A DNA stretch of 64,000 nt from Flammula alnicola. Taxonomy: Eukaryota; Basidiomycota; Agaricomycetes; Agaricales; Strophariaceae. The stretch is taken from the NCBI GenBank assembly GCA_015499995.1, contig JADNRV010000228.1, forward strand, positions 1 to 64,000. Reading direction: 5' to 3'. Position numbers and translations under genes: made by a program. Positions 21,938-33,956 of the stretch are shown here, piece by piece; position 1 is the first letter of the stretch; every line of letters begins with the position of its first letter. The notes below the pieces were generated by a model. The model was not told the DNA's origin, made no database searches, and saw only the letters and a list, made by a program, of their open reading frames with translations.

Positions 21938-24412
21938 ATGTTCTCTCCGGCACAGCAAGTCCAAGAGCTATTTCACGGGCCAGAACATTACTTCCAGGCA
22001 TGGGGAAGTAATGCGACTACAGTACGAGATTGTCTGATATACATTTTGGTCTGGCACTGACCGTGTTCCATGGAAATCTGTAAAGACTCTAGTTCTTTCG
22101 TCCGCGCTTGCAGTCCTGCTGCTTTTCGCCTACCGAAGAGCGACTCGTATCACAGTGTCGCACATTCCGGGCCCCGAATCAGAGTCTTTCCTTCTCGGTA
22201 TGTAATTTTATCCGATGAAACCCTTATCTTCGTCCAGGTATAATGTCGTTTGAATCTAGGTAACCTGCCAGAAATATTTCAGAGTCAAGCGGGTGTACCA
22301 GATTTCAAATATCAACAGCTTTACGGAGATGTGATTCGCGTCAAGGGGCCTTTTGGCGTAAGATTACCCTTTAACGAGCTTCTACGACGCGTAGCGTTGA
22401 CGGCATGCAATTTACAGGAGGACCGCTTGCTTATTTCTGACCCTAAAGCGCTTCAGTATATTTTCCATACTTCGGGTGCGTGCATCACACGGAAAAAATA
22501 TTATCCAGTTTATCAATGCTATTCCAGGTTACGGGTTTCTCAAGTGGCCTGAAAGAACTGAGATATCTCGCATCTTAATGGGCCGTGGGTTGCTATGGGC
22601 TGATGGTACGACACCAATATTTACGTGACCTTGCACATGCTCCCAACTTGATAATATTCATAGCTGAAATCCATAAACGGCAGCGGAAGGTCATGCTTCC
22701 TGGATTTGGAGGTATGTAACTGCAAGCGCCCTCCAGTAAGGCAAGCCTTCATTGATATCTGTCAAGCACCCGAGTCCAAAGCCTTTGTTCCTATCTTCCG
22801 TCGTGTTGCCTCAGAGGTAAGTCTCCACCTCTCTTTTGAACAGCGTCAGGTAAACGGAATTCTTTACAGCTAACGGCGCAATGGACTGACATCCTCGCCA
22901 GTTCCCCGGATCAAACGGCCATTATGAACGTGGCTTCGTGGCTTTCACGCGCCACGATGGACTCGATCGGTGAAGGTATATTAGATCCCACTTCATTTTA
23001 GAGAAGGAGCAAAATGATTTATTTGTTTAATAGCTGCCTTTGATTATCAATTTGGCGCACTCTCGAACAACGATAATGATTTTATGAAAGCTTACTTTGG
23101 GCTTATGTGAATTTCACGACTGTCCATCGGATCTTTATTTTCACTTATTGACTGATTTTCTTAGGTCCGATACCCTTGGCTCACCCCCTAAATCCGCCAT
23201 CTTCATGCAAACTATTTTCCCTGTTTGGGTACTCCAGTTGATGTCCAAGTATTCACGCGCAAGAAATCTTGTCCATGCGCGGCACACAGCAGAGCTTGCA
23301 GACGCAGTTACCCGGCAACTCGTGGAATCCAAAGCCGAAGCCCTCCTGCAGGGTAAAGGAAACAAAGACGTTCTGTCGTTACTCAGTGGGTGATTAATCG
23401 CTGCGATTATGCTTTTCGACTTACTTTTAGCTGTAGTCAAAGCAAATGCGTCTGAGCAATCCAGTACGCGTCTGACAGAAGAAGAAATGCTTGCACAAAT
23501 GCGGTCTGTCATATTCCTGCCTTCATTATAAAACTACAACTTAAATTTTCACTAGTACTATACTACTGGCTGGGCATGAAACCAGCGCCACGACTTTGTG
23601 TTGGGTCCTCTTGGAGCTTGCCAGAAACCAGGATGTACAGCAGAAGCTCCGTGATGAGATCAGGACAACAGAGCAAGCGATTCACGCTCGCGGAGGTACC
23701 GATTTTACCGCCGCTGATTTGGATAACATGCAGTACCTGTCGGCTGTAATTAAGGTATGCTGCCACCATCGATTGTATGTATGCACCTTTACCATGACTC
23801 ATTAGGAATCAATGCGGTTCCATCCGGCTTTGTATCAAAATTATCGCCAGGCCGCAAAGGACGATGTCTTGCCGCTGTCGACGCCCATCAGGACGACAGA
23901 TGGGAGAACCATAACCACTCTCCCAATTCCTAAAGGCATGAAAGTCATCCTGTCAATAGCAGCGTACAACAGGTTAGTTCAAATTATATCCGGGCAATGC
24001 CGACGTTCTAATCGTCCTGTCGATAGAAACACCGATCTATTTGGCGAAGATGCTCATGTCTACAATCCTGACAGATGGTTCCGGCAGTCTGGAGAGAAGA
24101 AAGGCCCGACTCTCGGCGTATATGGAAACCTGTATGGTACCCTTGCACTGCTTCTGGGCTATAATGCTAAGATCGCCTCATCCCAGACTTACTTTTGCCG
24201 GGGGCGTTAGAGCCTGCATCGGATGGAGGTTTGCGTTATATGAAGTCCTGGCTCTGACGGTCGAAATCATTAACAACTTCGAGCTCTCCCTCACTCCCGA
24301 CATTCATCGGCTCAGGAGGGAGGCATGTCTGGTGATGTTACCCACACTTGAAGGCGAACAGCTGAAAGGAGAGAATCTACCTCTTCGCGTTGGAATCGCA
24401 CCTCGTGACTAA
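21938..24412 (+). CDS. cytochrome P450 monooxygenase, basidiomycete type
   Basis: Fifteen exons joined in frame give 565 residues: 21938-22021, 22086-22197, 22260-22357, 22418-22475, 22528-22605, 22664-22711, 22767-22816, 22870-22975, 23034-23106, 23165-23385, 23431-23503, 23556-23754, 23806-23972, 24027-24131 and 24187-24412. An N-terminal membrane anchor (LVLSSALAVLLLFAYRR) is followed by the hinge HIPGPESESF. The I-helix oxygen-binding motif is AGHETSATT, the K-helix ExxR is ESMR, the PERF-like motif is NPDRW, and the heme loop is FAGGVRACIGWRFA with its cysteine ligand. All key residues are present, so it looks functional. Such proteins sit in the ER membrane and need a reductase. The substrate is unknown; no secondary-metabolism cluster surrounds it. 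The first exon junction is the least certain. Confidence 0.9.
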
Positions 24413-24834
24413 CGAAACGACACGATAATAGCACCATCTCTGAGGGTGCTGTTTCTGACGAATTTTTCTTTCTTACTCTGAGTTCTGCGATCTGTAAGAT
24501 ACTGCTTTGCATCTTAACAATACTTAGACAAAATATGCCTTTACTTCACCCTCAAAATGAGGAATGAACAGTTGCACAAGATCTTGCCTAGAAGTTTTAT
24601 TTAAATTGTCATGACCACACTCAGCACTTGTATGCTAAGTACTTGTAAAGGTCTGGCCCAAATAAACAGCAGCCGCAATGTCCATGCGGAAGACCTAATA
24701 CACCGAGCCGTGGGTACAGACTCACGGAGAAAACGGGCTTCGGAATATGGGAGGAAACAAACTACCGCTTCTGGAATCTGAACAAAAATTCTGAAGAGGA
24801 TCTAATCTATAGATTGTGTCAAATATAGAAAAAG
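24413..24834. other. no gene seen
   Basis: This holds the 3' flank of the P450 gene and the 3' flank of the tRNA gene. No open frame or repeat is recognised. Confidence 0.5.
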
Positions 24835-24913
24835 AGGTGCTACCAGGGTTCGAACCTGGGTTCCAGGAATATGATCTCAAAATCCTGAGTGATAACCACT
24901 ACACTATAGCACC
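24835..24913 (-). tRNA. tRNA-Gln (anticodon UUG) with a 7-nt intron
   Basis: Read on the minus strand the acceptor arms GGTGCTA and TAGCACC pair fully. The D-arm region GTGTAGTGGTTATCAC is the usual fungal tRNA-Gln form. The anticodon stem CAGGA/TCCTG pairs perfectly, with loop TT-TTG-A then a 7-nt insertion GATCATA in the canonical intron position after base 37. The T arm is CCAGG-TTCGAAC-CCTGG. The discriminator base is T. A T5 run (minus strand, about 24833-24829) just after the 3' end is a Pol III terminator. It decodes CAA. A foldback element begins 54 bp upstream of its 5' end. Confidence 0.93.
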
Positions 24914-24967
24914 TTGATGCTCCTTGACGCTATGCAGATTTATACATCATTGTCATCAATAAGTAAT

Positions 24968-26410
24968 TGGTGATGAACAATGCTCGGTAAGCGTGATGAC
25001 CAGTCACACATGGCGTCACTGCATGTCACAACCATTTTCTTGAGACATCGCGTTTGTGCCCTCCACACCACCAATATGTAAAATTTCTTGTTGTGTATTT
25101 AATAATAAGAAGTGTTTTCATGAGCCTACATGATCCATTTTTTGAGAAATGTATTATCTATCCCCAAAATGCGAAATCAGGCTGAATTGCCTGCCAAATA
25201 TGGGCCTCCAGAGTGTCTGAAAAATATCTCCTCAACCACAACACTTATGAACATTGTTGGCAGATGTATTTTGCTTAGAATTGAAATTCAAATCGACTGA
25301 CACGATCCGATTTTTTATTAGTGGCCCCTGTTCCGAGATAGACCCATAAAACAGGTACTTTGAGGTGGTTAGGGGCCATAAATAAAAATTCTGGTCATGT
25401 CAGGTCGAAGCCACATTAGAATAAAACATTTCGCTCCTGCAAAGCTAGTCCATAATCTCCTCCGTTGCGAAGTTATAGCTTGCGCACTGTTGCCTGCGAA
25501 ATAGGGCAGAGCACAGCCACTGATCCGGCGCCAAAATGACGGATGGGCGGCTCTTAGTATCTACAGGGTACCTGCGCGCCTTGTGAAACAACAAAATATA
25601 GTCTATAATCTAGTCTATATGGAATTCATGAGATTTATATTGCTGAAAGTATGAGGTATTCTCATACTGGGCTGTGTAGGATGTTTTTTTTGAGTGAAAA
25701 ATGCGAAATTAGGGAAGAAAATACCCCAGATTAAGATATTTCTCAGTTGGGGGTGATGGTGGACAGAGAAATCAAAATAATTTGACCTGGGTACACCTGA
25801 GTACTCATCGCGAGGAGATACCAAGAGCCGCCCATCCGTCATTTTGGCGCCGGATCAGTGGCTGTGCTCTGCCCTATTTCGCAGGCAACAGTGCGCAAGC
25901 TATAACTTCGCAACGGAGGAGATTATGGACTAGCTTTGCAGGAGCGAAATGTTTTATTCTAATGTGGCTTCGACCTGACATGACCAGAATTTTTATTTAT
26001 GGCCCCTAACCACCTCAAAGTACCTGTTTTATGGGTCTATCTCGGAACAGGGGCCACTAATAAAAAATCGGATCGTGTCAGTCGATTTGAATTTCAATTC
26101 TAAGCAAAATACATCTGCCAACAATGTTCATAAGTGTTGTGGTTGAGGAGATATTTTTCAGACACTCTGGAGGCCCATATTTGGCAGGCAATTCAGCCTG
26201 ATTTCGCATTTTGGGGATAGATAATACATTTCTCAAAAAATGGATCATGTAGGCTCATGAAAACACTTCTTATTATTAAATACACAACAAGAAATTTTAC
26301 ATATTGGTGGTGTGGAGGGCACAAACGCGATGTCTCAAGAAAATGGTTGTGACATGCAGTGACGCCATGTGTGACTGGTCATCACGCTTACCGAGCATTG
26401 TTCACCACCA
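24968..26410. mobile_element. 1443-bp foldback element with 595-bp near-identical inverted arms
   Basis: The left arm (24968-25562) and right arm (25816-26410) have the same length and are reverse complements with only two mismatches noticed by eye: TGGTGA against TGGTGG at the tips and TCTTAG against TCTTGG near the inner ends. The direct repeat AAGTAAT flanks it at 24961-24967 and 26411-26417, a 7-bp target-site duplication. The 253-bp spacer has no coding frame. No transposase frame exists in the arms; the open frames are arm sequence. It is a non-autonomous DNA element of unknown superfamily. The near identity of the arms implies recent insertion or ongoing arm conversion. Transcription through it would give a hairpin of nearly 600 bp. 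Confidence 0.88.
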
Positions 26411-26635
26411 AAGTAATGGAAGAAAGAAGAAAAACCAGACGTACCCGGGTACAAACTTAAATGGTTAACGTTAAAGCTCTAAAGATGACTAAAGAGTCAA
26501 GACTTTAGCCGCCCACAAGATCTAGAGATGATGTCCCTAAATTAACATTCTCTAAAGAGTATGCATAAATCTAATATTAGTGACATGAGATACGTGCATG
26601 GCAGTGGCCCGTGGGTATAAAATAGATACGATGTG

Positions 26636-28339
26636 TTAGTCCCCAACGAATATTTTAGAGAGATTGCCTTGCTTTTGCCGTCTAACCCAACTGTCTATGG
26701 TCTCCTTTGATACCATAACGTCATGGGATGCACTAAGGTGGCGTCTTAAGTCATAGCCTCGGCTGAAGACATAGTCGCATGCAGCAATACTATGTGATGC
26801 AGGATTCACAGAGCAGGGGTCACCTGTCAAATCTTGCAAGGAAGGGAATGGGCAACGTAGGGCTTTAGAATTCTTCACATTAGCTTCCGCCCGTTTCGCG
26901 TATGCATTTCCGGTGATCATGTCGATGTCGAAGGTCGCCTCGTGACCTCCTTGAGCTTCAGTTTCCGAAGGATCTTCACCGGAAAAATCTGTTACTGGAT
27001 GAACAGATTGATGGACCTTTGCTTGGTGGCGCTGAAGGAGATGTTTGTAACCAAAAGAGTGGTTGCAGTCGGCATAGTCGCAGGTGAAATCGCGCTTTCC
27101 TAGATGTGTGACATTCGTGTGGGTATTGAGAGCCTTTTTCTGTTTATACGGTATCAGTTGAGTAGCAGTAAAGATCGCCGCAGAAACATACGGATTTAAA
27201 GTCTTTCCCACAGTCGCCGACCTCGCACTGCCAATCCCTGAAATATTCGCCACCTCTTCTTTTCTTTCTCACTGCTTGATCGCTGCTGTCGTCCGATTCT
27301 ACGCCATTGTCCATTTCTATGTCTGCTTCGCGCTCCTCGTGCAATTTTAAATGGGCCCTCAGATTAGTCTGGTTTGCAAAGGTGCGACCATTGCACGATG
27401 GATGTGAGCAAGTTGGGGGATGTCTCATTCGCATGTGTGATTGCAAAGCAGACCAAGTGGGAAAGAAAGTCGGGGCGTCATCTACACCTGCAAGGCAAGA
27501 GACATGCACACACGTGTAACGTTTGCCTAAAAACTGTCAGTCAAGAATCCGAGGGAGATGTGATAATTACGGCACCATCGTGTGTCTTTTGGTGTGTTTT
27601 CAGGTGTTGGTTAGTATCGAAGGATTTCGTGCAACCTTCATGTTCGCAACGGTAGGGTTTGGTGCCAGGGGGAGCGTGTTCTGAGCAGACGTGGGCTCGT
27701 AGTAGATGATGCTTGGCGAATGCTTCATGGCAATTTACTTCGTTACACTACAGCAGTGTAACTCAATCAGTGCCTCTGGAAACGAGTATTGGTCGAGAGT
27801 ACTTTATAGGGTTTGGCACCGTCATGCCATGAATGATGTACTTGTAAATGCTGGGAAGTCCAGAAACGCTTTCCGCAGTTGTCTCTCTCGCAAACGAAGG
27901 GCCGTGATGTCTCGGGAAGATGGGAACGTGCATGGGCATGCAAATGTGTTTCCCGCAAGTATGAGTTTCCGCACGTTTCACAGACAAATGGCCGCTACAA
28001 CGAGTTGAGAAGCGGGCTTTGCAGGCTGAGCACAAAATAACATACCTGGCCCGTATGTGAGCGTTCGTGCTCCTCTAAACGTGAGGGCTTGGTATAGGCC
28101 TTTTCACAGCCCTTGAACATGCAACGATAGCGCCTCTTCGTGTCTTCCACGAGTTGACCATTGATAATTATAGGCAAGCCTTTTGATGTCGACGCCTGTT
28201 GACCAGAAGATTCACAGTCAGACTGGTCGGGGAGAGGTGTCTCAGAGGTTGGTGTTGGGCTGAGGTGCAACACCAGGGTGTCAATTTGCCTCGTGGCTTT
28301 GCGTTTGCCTAGTACAGTTGACTGGCAGGCCTGTTTCAT
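26636..28339 (-). CDS. transcription factor IIIA, C2H2 zinc-finger protein
   Basis: TFIIIA binds the internal promoter of 5S rRNA genes and the 5S RNA itself. Five exons (28339-28046, 27994-27803, 27747-27576, 27526-27192, 27139-26636) give 498 residues. After an N-terminal serine-rich region of about 65 residues come roughly nine C2H2 fingers with the TFIIIA look: YRCMFKGCEKAYTKPSRLEEH, RPFVCETCGNSY, PFVCERDNCGKRF, CEHEGCTKSFDTNQHLKTH, CSHPSCNGRTF and DFTCDYADCNHSF. A long linker rich in acids and KKRR splits the later fingers. A final CDYVFSRGYDLRRHLSASH finger sits near the C-terminus. The ATG at 28339 is the first in frame after a non-coding stretch. The start is 150 bp from that of the plus-strand neighbour. 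Confidence 0.88.
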
Positions 28340-28489
28340 GTCAAGGGCAACCCAAGTGAAGCAGTGGGAAAAGGAGAGAATCCTTCTGACTTTACAACCA
28401 TCAGTCAATGTGACAGATAAGATTAGATAACGAAATGGGGTCTGTCGCCCTTTCTTCATTTCAGTTCGTTTCCCCACCCTTCGATAGGC

Positions 28490-30229
28490 ATGGCTCTTGG
28501 TAGAATCAGAAAGCCCTTCTTAGGTTTTCTTCTGTTGGTTACCATTCTGACCTACGCGGGGTTTGTATGGCCTATCCTGAGCTCCTTAAAACACCTCAAA
28601 ATCACACCGTCGCCAACCTCCCTCACATGCGCAGATGTTCAAGTGACTACCGACGAGTTGCCTCAACCACTCCTTGGATCCCTACAGCCAGATTTAGAGG
28701 CGAGAATTGCCTTGCATCTTGCTTACCTCAAATCAAATACAGTTAATTGAACGACTGTCATAATAGATAACATTCGGAATGATTCATGGTATATCACCAG
28801 TTGGGCCAATTCAGGATATAGTGCGTATATGCGTCAGTTTACATATAATCTTTTACACTGACCAAAACGTTAGCTAACGAATTCATGGGTTATGTGTGTA
28901 GAGATTCAATATACGTGGCATCTCTAAGTAATCTTCCTTGTGAGTAGGTCAACATGGTCTACCTCGGTACAATCACCAATCGAATACCCATTATCCCTCC
29001 TTTTGCACCTAGCCAACACATACGTGAGTGTCTTGATGTGTTTTTTTTTTCATTAGTTCCTGATGTCATGCTGTTCATTTAGCGGGCTCTGCAGGAATCG
29101 TTCCATTTGGTGACATATTTGACTTGGATTATCTGCGAAAGAAGCTTCAAACACCCGTGCTCGAATGGCGAGATGTCAAACAAATTCCTTCACGCTCTTC
29201 TACAGGGCCATATTCTACCCGGGAAGTCGAAGCCATAGGCTGTTGGACAACGGCCCAAGAAAGCCAAAAGACTGTGATGCAGCCGGAAACTATCGTGCGA
29301 CATCTCGGCATGGACGTCTCGTATACCAAGATTCCGTTGTTCACTCGTTTCCCAAGTTCCGACCGGGATGAAATCCATGTCGTGTTCCCTCAGGTAGCTG
29401 CCGCGATATATCCAGAAGATCCTCTTGTAGAGCCAGACAAGTTAAAGAATCTTCAAAAATCTCCGAAGGGCCACCAAAGAACACCTGACGCTCATCTCTC
29501 ATGTTTTGATTCATTATATTTTGCGACATCAGGTGCACAGGCATGGGAGTGGCAAAAATCCTGGTCACCAGCCTGGAAAAAGATTGGTCGAAATCTACCA
29601 TATACGCAGACTCTGAAGCAACTCGGACGCGACTATATATCGCGGGCGTTCCAATTTTCGGGTTCCTTGGACGACCTGCCACCTGTAGGTTCACCCCTTT
29701 CTCTTTGATTGTCGACGAGGAGGCTGATCTTGCTTTCCATTGACCAGTTTATAGCTGTGCACATTCGTCGCGGGGACTTTATTTGGCAATGCCCTCTTGA
29801 AGACGAGTCGGACGAGACACCCTTCAATTGTTTCCCCCTCTTTCTGTGTACGGAAAGCACGTCGATGTTATCAAGAAAAAGTGGCTGACCAAGAGTAATC
29901 TGACTGTATCGAACGTTATTGTTATGTCGGGTATGCCATCTGTCCAACTTTACACAGAATACCTTACTATCTGACTTCTAGATGAACAATCCCCTGCATT
30001 CTGGGACGATGTAAAGAATCACGGATGGTCGTTTGTCAACCACACACAAGAAGAAACTGTCGAGATGCTCGGAGAATGGTTTCCTCCAATTATTGATACA
30101 GTCATCCAGAGTTTTGCCGTCGGGTTGGTGGGTACTAAGGATTCTACCTCCAGCTTGGTTGGCGAGAGGAGGGTTAAAGATTGGAACGGCGGTTTTACTA
30201 GTGAAGTGAACATCCAGACTGGTCAATAA
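28490..30229 (+). pseudogene. O-fucosyltransferase-like glycosyltransferase gene with a frameshift
   Basis: Fungal proteins of this type carry a GDP-fucose O-fucosyltransferase-like fold and act in the secretory pathway. Visible here are an N-terminal membrane anchor (FLGFLLLVTILTYAGFVWPI), a middle part (IVPFGDIFDLDYLR, CWTTAQES, VFPQVAAAIYP), the donor-site motif FIAVHIRRGDF, and the C-terminal DSTSSLVGERRVKDWNGG. Two problems appear. In the run of five C at 29835-29839 one more base is needed to continue from FNCFP into LSVYGKHVDVI; as it stands the frame ends 19 codons later. Between about 28732 and 28966 the usual conserved segment after the stem region cannot be rebuilt from the possible exons. 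It is either a recent pseudogene or carries a sequencing error in the C run. Confidence 0.7.
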
Positions 30230-30499
30230 GTTACACATGCTTCCACGCGCAGAACCTTAAGTTTAACACGTATTAATCAGATTAGTTAGTTGTATACTTT
30301 GTATTTCAATGGATAACGAATGGACAGTTTATTGAGAAACGCCGCTATCATGTATGCATGTTCCCATAGAGGAGCTTCCCTATGCTGAGAGTCTATGTAA
30401 ATTTTGATTGAAAACACTTTCGCCAAAACTTGGACATATGTACTGTACACTATAAATACTGAAGAAATTCCAAGTCCGTTGTCAATTCCACCCCCAAAA

Positions 30500-33269
30500 T
30501 CAAAACGACGGAATCCCATCTCTAAATGCCGGCCTAGAAGGACGTCCGTAATCCCCTGCCTGAAAGAAACCAGCGTTGCCCAACATGGAGGAATCACTTA
30601 CAGGCCTTCCAGGCGGAGGGGCCTGCATTTGTGGTCCTGCAGGTCCATAAGATGCATTTCCTTGAGGTAGAACCACAGGCTGTATAGGCATAGTATAACG
30701 AATCTCCAACTCTTCCAACACAGTTTTGAGATGGCGCATAAATGCTGTGCGACGGGTCCATCTTCCTCCCCAATCTTGCCAGTTCGGTCGATCTACGAGG
30801 ATAACGTCTGAGGCATAAAATTTCAAGGATAAAATTCCAAGTAAAATACGCACGTTCCATGGCGACGATGAGATGAATTGCATTTTGGAACTCCATCTTG
30901 TCAATATTCAAAGCACAATCCGACCATTCTCGGCTATTTGTGTCGACGTAAGTGAGGATTTTGTTCCGTAGTTGCTCGATGACCTCCATTGGGGTCTCGT
31001 ATGAAATCATCAAGTTGGTTGACTCCCACCTAAAAGATTATTGTTAGAACATGAAAAATCCTGGGCTAAAAAGACGTACATGGACTTGCTGCGACGCAGG
31101 TTATGAACAAGTTTTGAGTTGGCTAGTAGAGAGTTGGGTGCGATGACCTCTTGACCGTCAACTCGACGGAAGGTGGTTGAGAAAAGTCCGAATTCCTTGA
31201 CAAATAAGACCTAGGTACCATTTGTTTAGCAGACTGCTTCAAGGGTTAAGATTCATAGCGTATGAACCTGATCATCGATCATAACAAGATCTCCAACGTC
31301 GAAGACATGCGTAGAGAATATGAATATAAGCTGGTGGAAGTTAATGTGAGCATTTCGTGTCGAGTGTAGACCGCTGGGTACATACAGATTCGAACAAGGT
31401 CGCGGCAGAATTACCGAAAATAAACGAGAAACCAAGTACGACCGTGGCTAGCGGAACCAGCGACGCAAACGCGTTCGTCCGGTTAAATATAAGTAGACAC
31501 AAAAAGATGACGATGACCAAGGCCAGGCATAATAGAACAGCATCAAGCTTGGCGACTATCGACCCGACATCCTATTGACATTGTCAACATAACATGATGC
31601 TAGTGACTTTATATGCACACAAATCACTGACCTTGAGCCCCGCGATCAATGATTTTCGTTCCCGATAAATCCGTTGGACAGCCTCGCGCATTTCAGGTTT
31701 GCTAATATCGCCGTTCCCGTCTTTGTCGAATAAGGCGAACGCCTCGTGCTAGAAAGGATGGAAATCAGTGAATTGATATCGACCCGCTAAATAATATCCC
31801 TACAGCTTCGACCGTGGTACGAAAGTATGGGTAAAAATCTGTGAAATGTCAATTAGGGAATATGGGTCGAAGAACTACATGAAACGAACCTTCAACTACG
31901 AGATGGGATCTTGGCGGATTAACGTTACTGAGAGCGCTGAACAACTTCCTTGCCAACTTTCTCGCTGAATGGAGGCCACTGAAGTCACCTTCTTTATTGA
32001 ACTTTGAATTCTTCAACGCGACCTGGCCAATTGCGCCGCCAACCTATTTATGCATGTCAGTACTAGCTGGGCAATAACGGAGACCAATGGCAACTTACCT
32101 GATCAACTATCACACTCGTCACTAATGATTTCTTTTTCCTCTTGCGTTGCCCGCTGGGTTTCGGAGAAAACATTTCGACTCATTCAAGGGAGGCGTATCT
32201 TGTCCAGTCATCGGCGATACCTCGGTGCTGCTTTCTCCTTCCTTTTGAGTACCGTAGGGAATAGACGAGAAATCGAAAGTTCCACTAGAGGCAGAAGGTT
32301 TATGTCCTCGTTTTGAGTAAGGATTCTTCTTGGTGGGAGAAAGAAACTGGGCATTGGATAGGCGATCCAATGCCCTCAAACCCAACTGATTTTCGGCAAG
32401 GCGATCGGCGAGAGCCTTTTGGTGAAAGTTGATGGCGACAAACTGAAGGAATAATTTCTCTATGAAGAGAATAATTCCAGCAGAAAACAAGGCCTTATGG
32501 CGACTCAGAAGGTAATAGGTGATTAATTATGGGAGATAACGCACCTGCATCACACGGTTCACAATTGACCAGTACGTTCCGGGTGGGTTATATATTGTTC
32601 GGAGAATAGGTAAAGCAATCCAGGCCCATGTTATGTCAAGAGCAAGTTTCAACCAAGACTTGACAGCCATCGTCAACTGCAAGAAAGTCAGCTGCTACTA
32701 GTAGTGCGCAGTCGAATACCGTGTTTACACACCTCAACTTGGATCTTTAAACGTTCAATGTTCCCGCCGAAGAGACCCGTCACTACGATGACAATTCGAG
32801 GGGAAAAATCCACCGAAAGATAAGTCATGCAGCCAGCAGCCCATATTATCGTCAACCAGAGTGACCAAACGTGAACCTGCATTTTGGCAGGACTGTCTCC
32901 AAAGCGAATATTCACAACCACGAGAGGCGTGATAAAGATGGCGGCACCGACCATACTGACCAACAGCACTCTAATAGGCCTGGCAAGCTTCATGAAAGCA
33001 AGCCATAGACGCCGCCCTCGCTTCGCCTGCATGTTCCCTGTGTTATCGTCATTCGGATTCTCTTCCTCGGACCAGTCGAATTCATCTGAGGATTCTGTTG
33101 ATGCTGTTGAATTTGAATCTGAGTCGGAATCCTGCGCCTTTTCCTCTAGCGTTCCTTCGCGAGACAGTGGACGAGGTGGGCTTGAGGCAAAGTCATGTGT
33201 CCTAGGGAGATTCTTGCCCTCGACCTGGAGATATGGAATGCTTGACCCCTCACTGTCCTTGGTGGTCAT
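30500..33269 (-). CDS. MscS-type mechanosensitive channel with EF-hand (Msy1/Msy2-like)
   Basis: Fungal Msy proteins are MscS-like channels of the ER or plasma membrane that respond to hypo-osmotic stress and calcium. The N-terminal 80 residues are acidic and serine-rich. Several membrane helices follow (IRVLLVSMVGAAIFITPLVV, SLWLTIIWAAGCMTYLSV and others). A canonical EF-hand loop reads DKDGNGDISKPE. The MscS core follows: LVIVIFLCLLIFN, VVLGFSFIFGNSA, IFIFSTHVFDVGDLV and VKEFGLFSTTFRRVDGQEVI. The C-terminal tail is proline/glycine-rich. About eight introns, all short. Start at 33269 and stop at 30500 frame the whole domain set, so it looks complete at roughly 800 residues. Confidence 0.9.
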
Positions 33270-33956
33270 TGTTCCAATGAACGAGCGAGCTTTCAGATGT
33301 GATTCTTGAGCAAAAATGTGGGTAAGTATATGATTCGACGGTGGGATTGTTGCGCTCTGGTGCGGGGCCTAGATATGCGGTCATAGTTAGGGCTCATGGT
33401 AAAAAATGGCGGATCAAATTTCAACCATCCCCCAAGAGTTCCATTTGGCATTTACGTTGTCATGACGGAAGAATAAAATTTCTGGCCCGAGGTGGCTCAT
33501 ACTATGTATGTAGCCTCTACATTTTGACTTTGACCTCCGCAACCGCCGACGGCGCTACCTTATCGACGTCGACTACGCAGTCATTTGCAAGGTCTATGTA
33601 GAGACCCGAAATCTATCGACTCGAGTCTCGAGGCCCCTCGTCGCATTGACAATTGTTGACAATCCCTATTCGTCCGCAGTCCATTTCTATAAAGTGATTT
33701 ATGTAAATGGCTGCGGCTGTTCAGTCCTCTTGTTCAACCCACACTTCCAGTCGATGATGCAGCTATGATTACCTCCAAAATCTGGCCACAAGTGATGTCA
33801 GTAGTAGTGATCCAGGCCGTTGAATTTACGAGACTTTCTTTTGTCAGTTACATTTTACACAGTCGGCATATACTTATTTCTCCCGGGCGTGAAATGACTA
33901 GCTACTTTTCCATTCAAAGATACAAAATACATGAAGACCAGGATCGAGAATGGATC
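33270..33956. other. no gene seen
   Basis: This is the 5' flank of the MscS-type gene and the 3' flank of the next minus-strand gene. Short open frames here lack domains. Confidence 0.5.

Noticed and set aside
21938..24412. A secondary-metabolite cluster around the P450
   Set aside because: No terpene cyclase, polyketide or peptide synthase or other tailoring gene lies nearby; neighbours are a BTB protein, a tRNA and TFIIIA.
25782..26009. Open frame inside the right arm of the 1443-bp foldback element
   Set aside because: It is short, has no domain and is fully explained as repeat arm sequence.
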